In this document: one piece after another, positions 10,880-20,800 of the stretch
Layout of the letters: each line of letters begins with the position of its first letter
How positions within the stretch are numbered: the stretch's first letter is position 1
Assembly: GCA_011634665.1 (NCBI GenBank)
Contig: WAEK01000022.1
Span: forward strand, 434,001-498,000
Length of the DNA stretch: 64,000 nt
Origin: Mortierella sp. BCC40632
Lineage: Eukaryota; Mortierellomycota; Mortierellomycetes; Mortierellales; Mortierellaceae
Direction of reading: 5' to 3'
Program-made: the position numbers and the translations under genes
Notes under the pieces: generated by a model
Databases searched by the model: none
Told to the model about the DNA's origin: nothing
Seen by the model: the letters and a program-made list of their open reading frames with translations, nothing else

Positions 10880-11790
10880 TATTTAGACTTGCTTGGCAGA
10901 TCCACATCCATGCCAAACGCCTACTCCTTCAATCCTGACAGACCCACCAGTTAAGGAAGCTCTCCTCAATTCATGAAGTAACATTCCTTGGCAGTCATTT
11001 TTTGTAGCCATCATTGCACCGGCTGTGGAGAGAGCTAGTCCATACCCTTGCTTTCCATTTGCTATACTACGGTACCCTTCAAACATTTCCCAACTGTGCT
11101 TTCTCATCATTTGACTACCACTGTTGGCACCTCTTCGATGGTGTATAATACTGAATGTGACCAGATCTCCCATCTGACCTTAACGATCATGATCCTGCTG
11201 ATACTCCTCCAACACAATCAAATTATCTCGAGGCGCATGCTGCGAATATCGTTCGGCCACCACACAACTCCCACTTCAGACAGTTTTCATCGTTCCTCGT
11301 CGTGTATGTGTACTAGTTAGATATGGAAGATGTCAAGGACCATTAGATACCAGGAGCAATATCCACAGATATTTTTGCTTTTCCAAGTGGTGCTCAGCAC
11401 TGTACTTAATGCGGACAAAAAGGTGACAAGCAAGAATATGGAGGCGATTGCCTTGTTGATGATACTCTGTATTGAAGGAGACTGTGTGCTGATATTCTTA
11501 GAGTCGTTCCAATAGATCTTTGTGTCCTCGCCTGAAAAGACAATGAGACCGTAGATGTAAGGGGTGTTGCGAAGAGTGGTATCACGGATCAGGATCTGTG
11601 AGATACTGAGAGGGTACCAGTGGTAGAGTGCTGGTGCGAACTAGCTCTATGGAAGTCTTTAAGTTCTACAAGTCTTGGATAGGTTGTTTAGTGCCAGCAT
11701 AGGTAATGATAGAAAGAGAGTAGGTATGTAGGTACAACCACGAACATACGGGAGGCAAGAGCGAATTAGATCTCTCATTTGAGTTGTTCG
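10880..11790 (-). pseudogene. P4-ATPase relic 3 (deleted, degenerate)
   Basis: Flippase C-terminal tail (10880 to about 11310) joined to the TM3/intron region (about 11330-11790), with the same about 3-kb internal deletion as relics 1 and 2. Similarity to the intact gene is clear, for example the TGTCCTCGCCTGAAAAGACA segment near 11521, matching the intact gene near 21511. Frame broken throughout. Confidence 0.75.
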
Positions 11791-12059
11791 AGTTGTCCAC
11801 TTATTATGCCGCCATCCCCCCTTCTCCCAGAAACACCGACCAGTCGTTTCTCGACCTAGAGTTCTCGGAGAATAGGCTACCCCCAAATGGTAAGTCTAAC
11901 CTTGGAAAATTTAAAAAGTGGTATAGAATGTTCAGCGTTCAAGTGTCGATCATAACGTCTCAAGACTTTGCGTGGAGCAAACATTCTTGGACTGCCAACA
12001 ATAGAGACAAGGGAGGAGGGACCCTCTTCCCCACTCAATGGCACTAGGGATATGGGTTG

Positions 12060-13150
12060 GAGCCTGAGAATCAATATTATTTTCTTGTCCATTTGAGCGC
12101 CACACAAAAGTCGCACATGTGGGTGTGTGGATGGTGCAGAAGGGGTCTAACTGAAAAGCTGACTCGGATTGGAATGCCGTTTCGGATTCCTTTGGTCACA
12201 CCAATAATTCTCACGGGGACATATTTCTCCAAAGTACATGTTACTTGTGACACTGCAGATAGTCGGCTTTAGTACTGTGCTGTAGAGAGCTTTCGCCAAT
12301 ACGCAGAAAAAGCCTTCATTGCAGAACACTCGTTGCTGCCAGCATTCTTTATATTTGGAGAAGGAGAGGGAGAGTCTCTTGGGACTTCATTCTTTTTTAC
12401 ATGACTCTTGGCAGAGACCGGTGCTATTCTCTTTTGGAGGTGGCCTTCGAACAGCGAGGCACAGTGTCTGGGTTCTCAATATGAAAAACACCACACTCCT
12501 GCGTACCTCTAGTTCATTCTGTAAAATATGCCTAGAGATGCATCACCTCCTCGGAGAACTTTAGCTCATCTGAACTCTTGGTCGTCCCATGTAGCTTGGT
12601 AGCCCCTTCAGCACTGAATTGAAGCATGGTTCAGCCGGTAAGAGTACATTCTTGTCTAGAAGCCAAAAAGTCAGTACTTAGCTTCTGTAGTAACTGCATT
12701 ACGCAAGCGGTTAAAGATAACTGTCAGAATTCTCAAAGGCAGATTAGAGTCATCTTTATCGACAAACCTGACAGTTTAAAAGAGAATTAACAAGGGAGGG
12801 GGAAGCAAAGCTAGATCAGTACTCAATTATCTAGCGAGAAGGCCCTGCTCAATGCTTCCTTCCGAGGCTTCTGATTGCAAGCGAGTGAGTAAAGTTGCAC
12901 TTCCTCCGTTTACTGCATTATGCACGATCAGAATTGGAGACAGGGGATGACTCAAAGCTCACTAAGAATGTAACACAATCCTAGACAAACTTTACATAAT
13001 GAACTGGAGGTACGCGAGAGCGTGGTGTTTCTCGTATTGAGGACCCAGACGATGTGCCTCGCTGTTTGGATGGCCACCTCCAAAAGAGAAAATGCCTACC
13101 TCTGCTGAGAATCATAAAGAGAAGAGTGATATCCCAAGAGACTCCCCATC

Positions 13151-13188
<38 letters not shown>

Positions 13189-13560
13189 TCTCTCACTATC
13201 TCTCTCTCTCTCTCTATCCCTCCATCCCTCCGTCCCTCTTTCTATCCTTCTCTCCCTCACCCCCCTCTCCAAGCACAAAGAACTCTGGTTGTGGTACGCG
13301 CTCTGTAGTAAAAGCTTTTCTTGCGAACTGGAGATAGCTTTCTGCAGCCCAGTACTAAAGCTGACTATCTGCGGTGACACAGTACTTTGGCAAAGTATGT
13401 TCCTGTGAAAAACTATAGGCGTAGCTCGAGGAAACACGGGTCTACCCGAGACTATATTCCAATGACATAAAAAAGCGGTTCCGCGAAATTAGAGTTGGTT
13501 TCTGCCAAGGCTTTTTTTTTTTCTCACTCGTAAGGGCTTTTTCGCGGCTTGTGTAGCTCT
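12060..13560. repeat. Foldback element of module 4
   Basis: Largest and best-preserved copy. Left arm about 12200-12640, right arm about 12950-13430 (inverted). The outer left end (about 12091-12180) matches bases 1-110 of the window. A CT microsatellite (13158-13215) lies inside the right arm. No transposase. Confidence 0.6.
13158..13270. repeat. CT-rich microsatellite
   Basis: (CT)n with CACA and CCCT interruptions inside the right arm of the fourth foldback element; it produces spurious reading frames on both strands. Confidence 0.85.
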
Positions 13561-13752
13561 TCATGGGGACTAAAATAGTCCCCAGTATCGTTGAGTGAGT
13601 TTATCCTATCTACCCGGGCTGATGGCCTAAAATGGTTGCTCAACGCGAAGTCATAGGATGAATGCTCGACAATCTGAGCGATTTCTTGTGTGTAGGCATC
13701 CTATTCTACCTTTGGGTATTCCAAAATTGAGCCTAGAGTGATTCTAGCTACT

Positions 13753-13908
13753 CGGCGCCATAGAGTGACGGCCCATTTCCCAAGTATCCCAGATCGAGTA
13801 ATGAGGGTAACTGATGTTCTTAGAAGAGGAAGCGAGAGAGAGAGCAAGAGAGAGAGAGAGAAACGGCATATTCAGATCGGTTAGGGGCATTCAGATCAAG
13901 TATAAAGG
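13753..13908 (+). promoter_or_regulatory. CRP4 promoter: conserved block, GA tract, TATA-like box
   Basis: Conserved block 13753-13803 (CGGCGCCATAGAGTGACGGC, then AGATCGAGTAATG), GA tract about 13827-13862, and a one-base variant TATAAAGG at 13901-13908. Confidence 0.65.
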
Positions 13909-14211
13909 GCCCATGGTTTTTTCTACAAGGCAACATTTTTCCACAAATAACTCTTCCATCAAATTATCACTCTCCTGAGCAGCTCTCAGCAACAGCACCT
14001 TTCCAAGCAACTTACCGATCCACCGATCCACCGAACCGTAAGCACAGTCTATCCAGACAATAGACAAACGCCTGATTCTTTCAATCTAATTCATCACCAT
14101 TTCCATATCCATGCTCAATGTGCTGAAATGCGGAAATACGGAAATGCAGAAAAGCTGACTGACTGGCTGACTGTGACCTATTTTTTTTTCTTTTCGCTTT
14201 TCTATTAGAAA

Positions 14212-14571
14212 ATGAAATTCTCCACGCTTTCTGTTCTCGCCGCATTCTTGTCTCTCCAGGCAGTTTGCCTTGCTGCTTGCGGAGACGACTGCCTTAAAAA
14301 CTGCAAGGCTGCTTGCACTAAAGGCAGTAGCGACGACATCACTGAGTGCAAGATTAACTGTAACGGTAGCTGTGAAAAGTCATGCTACAATTACAAATGG
14401 GGATGTCGCGACGGCTATTGCTGGTCTGAATGCTCCGGCGCTTTAGTCATTGGTCGTGGCGAATGGTGCTATACAACCAAATCGTATTCTCAATCATTCA
14501 GATATGTGACTTGCAAGTACAATACGGAGTGTAGTCCCACCTGGAGCTGTGCTGGTGCATGCAGGATCTAG
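14212..14571 (+). CDS. Secreted 16-cysteine protein CRP4
   Basis: 119-residue member, the shortest: first cysteine gap only three residues (CGDDC), 11-residue loop, end CAGACRI. Signal peptide about 1-21. Leader intron 14038-14208, ATG three bases after the acceptor. Nucleotides from about 14310 to 14374 are nearly identical to CRP2, and the GEWCYTT-SYSQSF segment is identical to CRP1 and CRP2. It is followed at about 310 bases by the youngest flippase relic, in convergent orientation. Function unknown. Confidence 0.88.
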   Translation: MKFSTLSVLAAFLSLQAVCLAACGDDCLKNCKAACTKGSSDDITECKINCNGSCEKSCYNYKWGCRDGYCWSECSGALVIGRGEWCYTTKSYSQSFRYVTCKYNTECSPTWSCAGACRI

Positions 14572-14881
14572 TAGCCACACCATTTCCCTGAGAGGCTGAA
14601 GCTCAATAGCTACGAGCCGAGGTAGACAGAAAGTGTAGTCGTGAGCTAGTCGACTAACCAGAACATAGCGGAGGAAATTATCAGTAAAATTAGAGCGTTC
14701 CACGACTCTTTTTTCTATACTCTACATGCATTTGATTTTGGTAATCTCCCATAAACGTATTAAAAGAGGTGGTGTAAAAGAAGAACAAAGAATCCACGAA
14801 TACAGTCTCTCACTCCCCACTATCTTATGAGTGCGTTTTACTCTTATCGCACATTTTGATTATCTGGTATCCTTTCCCTCC

Positions 14882-16085
14882 ATTTACTCGTACTCAGCAT
14901 ATCCATGTCTATGCCCTACGTCTACACCTACAGTCCTGGAAACTCCACCAACCGAAGAGGCTCTCCTAAATCCACGAAGTGACACTCTTTGGCGGTCGTC
15001 ATCTGTCGTCATCGTCGTACTAGTTGTGGAGAGACCTGGTCCGCACCCTTGCTTCTCATTTGTCGTACCACGGTTTCCTGCAAACGATCTCCGACCTTGT
15101 TCTCGTACCATCTGGCTAGCACTGCTGGCTCCTCTTCGATGATGTACACCACTGGCCGAAACTAGGTCTCCCATTCGATCTTCATGATCCTGATCCTGGT
15201 GGTGCTCCTCCAACACAAATAAATTATCTCGAGGTGCATCCTGTGAATATCGTCCGACCATCACACCATTCCCACTTCGGTCACTCTTCATTGTCCCTTC
15301 TCGTGTGTGTGTCCTTGATAGACGTCCACTCCGATGACTAGGAGCTCTGGATGAGTTACGCGAAACAATACTGGCAGCAATCGACAATCTTCGTTGGATC
15401 TTCGAACCTGTTACACCTTCAGCTTCAGCTCCCTGGTTACCTAACTCGACCTCCCATTCCTTCCACCGTTGGACAGCCTCGGGATCCTTTTCCAGTTCTT
15501 GGTACAAATCAACATCGGTTGGGAACATTTGAGCCTTGAGGATCTTGGCCATGATGTTTGGTAGGATTGCAATCATAAATGCGACAATGACTGTGAGCCA
15601 GAATCCAAGATGACCATCCAATGACTAGAATACAATACAGACATTCTTGGGTTCTAATTTGTAGAGTTCCAGTACGGCAGTCAGTTTCGATGCCTTAAGA
15701 CCCTCTTCAAACATATCCACAACCATCACAGGTAAGGACGAGAATAGAGTGTTGTAAAAGGAGAGTGTCCATTGCTCATACAAAGATGTTCCTGAGAATC
15801 CGGTAAAGATCTGGAACAAGCCTTGGGTCAGATAGAAGGTTGCACACTTGTAGAACGTTCCCAACACAAACTTGGACACTCGTACATACGACCATCGACC
15901 ATGAACAAAGAGTAGCCGTTCCAGGAAACGGAACTGAGCAATTGAGTAATCACTTGATCTTGCCGCCTGAAGTCCCTCTTTGCCTGTAATACCGATACCA
16001 ACATTGGCCTCTTGGATCATGGCAATATCGTTTGCACCATCACCAATCGCCATTGTCACCGTGTTCCTACAATTAGCTCATACTA
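14882..16085 (-). pseudogene. P4-ATPase relic 4 (recent, internally deleted)
   Basis: Two open minus-strand pieces remain (15621-14884 and 16059-15625), matching the C-terminal tail and the GDGAND hinge to TM5-6 region of the intact flippase (intact 17877 to about 18620, and about 18950-19385). About 330 bp of TM7-10 coding is deleted between them, with an in-frame stop at the joint. There is no start, no phosphorylation site and no nucleotide-binding domain, so it cannot be a pump. About 15061-15605 and 15695-16070 are essentially identical to the intact gene, while 14890-15060 is clearly diverged. This suggests recent conversion from module 5. Confidence 0.85.
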
Positions 16086-16149
16086 CTTAAATTTCCTGCG
16101 CCCTCTGAAGAAGCTAAAGAGTTACCGAGGATAACCGAATACTACACAA

Positions 16150-16530
16150 GTATGTTACACAGTTGTTGGGCTTTGCAAAATGATCTTGCCGTTGGCCGTT
16201 GGAGGCGCTGCCCCCAAAATAGAAAATGGTCAGTCCCAAGAGCGAATCAGGGAAGAAAGAACCTCCAGAAGAGGCCTCTCGCCACCCACCACCGCCACCG
16301 AAAAAAAAAAGGTGGTACTGGTGGTGGTGCTGGCGCGTGTCCTACAGTGACGACAACTGGCGATTGCTTGATTATCTACCAAGCATAGTGTCCCTGCAGC
16401 GATGCAGTACTTTGGTTGGAAGAATCCTTGTAAAAATTACAAGACTTTGGTCCTGAGGATTCTAGACCGCCTGAGACTCCAATCCGCCAATTAGAGCCTG
16501 GGGAATAATTTTTCCCACAGCTTGTGTAAC
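16150..16530. repeat. Foldback element of module 5 (right arm only)
   Basis: Only the right half of the repeat is present: inverted GGAGGCGC box near 16201, inverted GCAGTACTTTGG box near 16405, and a T-rich end with GCTTGTGTAACT matching the ends of elements 1 and 4. The left half is replaced by the end of flippase relic 4. Confidence 0.55.
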
Positions 16531-16728
16531 TATCTCTTCTCTCTCTCTCTCTCTCTCTCCGAGGGAAAAAAATTAGTCCAATGCGTGGAGTGGGTTCGCC
16601 TTCTCCTCTCTGTTTGCTGGTAAGAATGTTTGTTCCCAGCGAAATCTAAATATGCTAGCTCAATAATCTAGTTGGTAAACATCATATGGCATTTTTTCTA
16701 TGCCGAGCCTGCAGCGTCCCTAGCCCTC

Positions 16729-16847
16729 CGGTGCCGTTGGGCGATGACTTCTTTTCTGGGAGTCCTAGTTCTAGTACTGTAATTATTGGCTGATGCTTCT
16801 AGAAGAGGGCAGAGAGAGTTTGAAGCGAGCGAGAGAGAGAAAGAGAG

Positions 16848-16890
<43 letters not shown>

Positions 16891-16934
16891 CGGCTTTTTC
16901 AGACTATCAAGAGAACCTGGATCAAGTATAAAAG
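16729..16934 (+). promoter_or_regulatory. CRP5 promoter: conserved block, GA tract, TATA box
   Basis: Most diverged version of the conserved block at 16729-16780, then a long GA microsatellite (about 16820-16887) and TATAAAAG at 16927-16934. Confidence 0.6.
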
Positions 16935-17083
16935 GATCTGTGTATGCGGGGTAGTAACAAGGTAGCACTCTTCCAAGCAACTCATCAACCCACTCAAACG
17001 TAAGTGCTGTAAATCCCCACAGCATATTCATGAACGATCTCTCCATTCAACATTATCTTAGATATGCAGCTTGACTGACTAAT

Positions 17084-17084
<1 letters not shown>

Positions 17085-17127
<43 letters not shown>

Positions 17128-17133
17128 TTTTTT
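17085..17133. repeat. (CTTT)n microsatellite in the CRP5 leader intron
   Basis: About eleven TTTC units followed by T8. It forms the polypyrimidine tract just before the acceptor TAG at 17145-17147. Confidence 0.9.
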
Positions 17134-17150
17134 GTACTTTCTATTAGAAA

Positions 17151-17522
17151 ATGAAAATCTCAACCCTTTCCGTTCTCGCCGTGTTCTTGTCCCTTCAGGC
17201 AGTTTGCCGTGCTAGTAGTTGCCCTGAAGGAAGAGATGCCTGTCTTCAAGACTGCAAAGATTCTTGCACCGGAAGCGGAAAGGATGGAGCTACTGGATGC
17301 AAGCTTGGCTGCAACGGAAGCTGTAACCTTCGATGCCTTACTCCTCGAGGAGGATGCCACAAGGGATACTGCTGGGCTGGATGTGCTAGTGGTGTCCCAT
17401 ATGTTACGAATGAGTGGTGCTACACCACGAGAGGACGTTCTCAAGACTACAACTATGTGACCTGTGGCCATGATGGCGAGTGTGATATGAACTGGAGATG
17501 TGCTGGCTCGTGCACTCTGTAG
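17151..17522 (+). CDS. Secreted 16-cysteine protein CRP5
   Basis: 123-residue member of the CRP3/5 group: signal peptide about 1-21, 16 cysteines, x6 first gap, GCKLGCNGSC and ASGVPYV loop. Leader intron 17000-17147 (GTAAGT...TAG) with ATG three bases downstream. It converges on the intact flippase, whose stop is 340 bases away; the other CRP genes sit beside relics of that gene, so this pair is likely the ancestral arrangement. The minus-strand frame over it (17531-17160) is a shadow. Function unknown. Confidence 0.88.
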   Translation: MKISTLSVLAVFLSLQAVCRASSCPEGRDACLQDCKDSCTGSGKDGATGCKLGCNGSCNLRCLTPRGGCHKGYCWAGCASGVPYVTNEWCYTTRGRSQDYNYVTCGHDGECDMNWRCAGSCTL

Positions 17523-17637
17523 TAGCCACATCGATTACCCTAAGATTTGAACCTCAATACCAACATACAAGCGAGGGCAGAACAAAAATGTAGTGGTGAA
17601 CACTCTGGATAACCAAAGCTTAGAGGAGGAAGTACTC

Positions 17638-17643
17638 AATAAA
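17638..17643 (+). terminator. Polyadenylation signal, CRP5
   Basis: AATAAA 116 bases after the CRP5 stop, the same distance as in CRP1 and CRP2. Confidence 0.6.
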
Positions 17644-17862
17644 TTACAGTCTTTTTAAATGATCTTGAGTGAGGTTGGGTTGTCGTTACCTCGCATTCAA
17701 ATTGTGAGAGTGGATAAAAATGAATAATATAGAAAAGAAGAGTTGGGGATCTTCTATGAGTACGCACACTTTTTCTCATTGCTATCATTTTGAGTGTGTC
17801 TTGTGCATTTTTTTTTGTGACGCTAGCCATGCTCGTTGATAACTTGTTACTATTTCTTCTAT

Positions 17863-20800
17863 TTACACTTGTTCAACAGATCCATATCCAGGACCTACGC
17901 CTACTCCGTCGGTCCTGACAGCTCCACCAGCTGAAGAGGCTCTCCTCAATCCGCGAAGTGACATTCTTTGGCGGTCATCATCCGTCGTCATGGTTGTACC
18001 AGTTGTGGAGAGACCTGGTCCATACCCTTGCTTCCCATTTGTCGTACCACGGTTTCCTGCAAACGATCTCCGACCTTGTTCTCGTACCATCTGGCTAGCA
18101 CTGCTGGCTCCTCTTCGATGATGTACACCACTGGCCGAAACTAGGTCTCCCATTCGATCTTCATGATCCTGATCCTGGTGGTGCTCCTCCAACACAAATA
18201 AATTATCTCGAGGTGCATCCTGTGAATATCGTCCGACCATCACACCATTCCCACTTCGGTCACTCTTCATTGTCCCTTCTCGTGTGTGTGTCCTTGATAG
18301 ACGTCCACTCCGATGACTAGGAGCTCTGGATGAGTTACGCGAAACAATACTGGCAGCAATCGACAATCTTCGTTGGATCTTCGAACCTGTTACACCTTCA
18401 GCTTCAGCTCCCTGGTTACCTAACTCGACCTCCCATTCCTTCCACCGTTGGACAGCCTCGGGATCCTTTTCCAGTTCTTGGTACAAATCAACATCGGTTG
18501 GGAACATTTGAGCCTTGAGGATCTTGGCCATGATGTTTGGTAGGATTGCAATCATAAATGCGACAATGACTGTGAGCCAGAATCCAAGATGACCAGCCAG
18601 TGACTGGAACACGCCACGGACATGGTATCCAGCTGTACGGATCGGGTAAAAGAACGAGTAAAAGGTATTATATCCAAACCATGCAATCAAGGTCAAAAAG
18701 GATGTGATATGGGTCACAATCGACCAATTGTGGGTCTCAAGATATGCAATCTTGAATGTCACCACCAAGACAATCGTCGTGTACACGCCCAATCCGAGTG
18801 AGAACAGAGCCTCATCATCTGGTTCAACCCCAAGCTTGCGAATGGCTCCTGCAATCCAGAGTGGTACAAACAAGCAGGCAATCGCATGAAACACGGCGGC
18901 AGCCATCCAAGTTCCGTAGGTCTTGAGTGAAAATCCTTGGTTCCTCGGTCCAAATGTATAGAGCTCCGGTACGAGAATCAATGTTGATGCCTTGAGATCC
19001 TGTTCAAACATACCCACAACCATCACAGGTAAGGACGAGAATAGAGTGTTGTAAAAGGAGAGTGTCCATTGCTCATACAAAGATGTTCCTGAGAATCCGG
19101 TAAAGATCTGGAACAAGCCTTGGGTCAGATAGAAGGTTGCACACTTGTAGAACGTTCCCAACACAAACTTGGACACTCGTACATACGACCATCGACCATG
19201 AACAAAGAGTAGCCGTTCCAGGAAACGGAACTGAGCAATTGAGTAATCACTTGATCTTGCCGCCTGAAGTCCCTCTTTGCCTGTAATACCGATACCAACA
19301 TTGGCCTCCTGGATCATGGCAATATCGTTTGCACCATCACCAATCGCCATTGTCACCGTGTTCTTGCAATTGGCTCGGACCGTCTTGACCACGAGTGCCT
19401 TTTGTGCAGGACTGACTCGACAACAAATCACACTGTCTGCTCGGATACCCAGTTCCACAAACAAAGTCATCAACTCAGGTGTCTGCTCAACAATGCCTAG
19501 TGTCGCACCATCAATGACCACTACAACGTGCCTTGATTTGCCTCGGTTCACATCCTTGAGCGCCTTGTTCAGAGCACGATGGGCCTGGGCCTGTGTTGGA
19601 ACATCCAAGATGATGGTACTCGAGTAATCCTTGATCAATCGACACGAATATCCAATGTTGATTGCTGTCTCACGCTTGTCACCTGTCAACATCCATAACC
19701 GGATACCTGCACGTCGAAGCTTGTCAATAGTCTCGGGCACACCCACTTGGAGTTTATCCTCAATTGCAGTCGCTCCTGTCATATCCAATCCCTGTTCCAA
19801 AACCTCGGCCACTTGTTCCAACTTTTCTTGGCGGCCTTCCAACGCACTCTGAGCCGCGGCATACTGCTTGGACCAGTTGGCGTACTCTTCTTTGCTCAGG
19901 TATCGGTGACCGTACAAAAGGGTTCGTAGGCCTGTTGTGGCATATTCCTGAATATGGTCCATTGTTTGTTGATACTCCCACATCTCAGATTGCGTCCAGC
20001 CCGGGATCTGTCCGAAAAAGTAGGCTCCCAGTTCATCCTCAGGAGAATAGTTGGCTCGAATATCGTCCTTGGCCTTTGTTAGATCAGGACTCTGAGCATG
20101 TCCTGCTGAGCGGGCCTTAGTGGCTGCCGACTTACTATAGCCAAGACTATCCAGAGGATCTCCAACACCACTGCCGACACCTGTACCATCAAATCCATTA
20201 GGAGAAATCGGTGTGAATGGAATAGGCGAGTCGAGTGTCTGGAAATCGAATCCTGTCTGTGGATCTCGAATCCGCTCCAGAATAATCGAGTCCGCACCTT
20301 TGGTAAAAAGACAGATCTGACCATCAGGCATTCGGTAAATTGCTGACATGCGCTTGCGTTTGCTCGAAAATTCGAGAATGTTGAGAATCTCGTAATACTC
20401 TTCTTTAGGTTCGTCACCTTCAAACATAGGAAGGGAGCGGACCCGGATACCACCACGACTACGCTCCATGAAGACATATCCTAATTCCTTAGCGCCTGCA
20501 ACCAAGGCATTCTCGTCAGGACTTGCGGCCTGGTATTTGAAACTCGTTGGGTCGGACTCGTCCATGAGCTCAGGTACAGCATCGTGGCAAAGTGCCATAG
20601 CCAACAAAAAGAATCGGATCCGGTCAGCCATTGCATGTCGAGCACCCGACTGGAGAAAAGGAAGTAGCTGAGAGGTGGGTGTGCATGGGACGATGTGATC
20701 AGTGTTGGACTGCTTGTTGGGTCCGCCTGTTCCTGCACGGATACTCTCTGGGTAGTATTGATCCGAGGGCGACCCAGCCTCAAACTCTTGTTGGGCCTCG

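Noticed and set aside
14884..16059. Relic 4 as a functional half-size flippase
   Set aside because: It lacks a start region, the phosphorylation aspartate, the nucleotide-binding domain and several membrane helices, and has an in-frame stop between its two open pieces.
17160..17531. Long minus-strand frame opposite CRP5 (similar ones oppose CRP1 and CRP3)
   Set aside because: It is a shadow of the cysteine-rich sense frame; it lacks family similarity, and the signal peptide, cysteine pattern and leader intron all support the plus strand.
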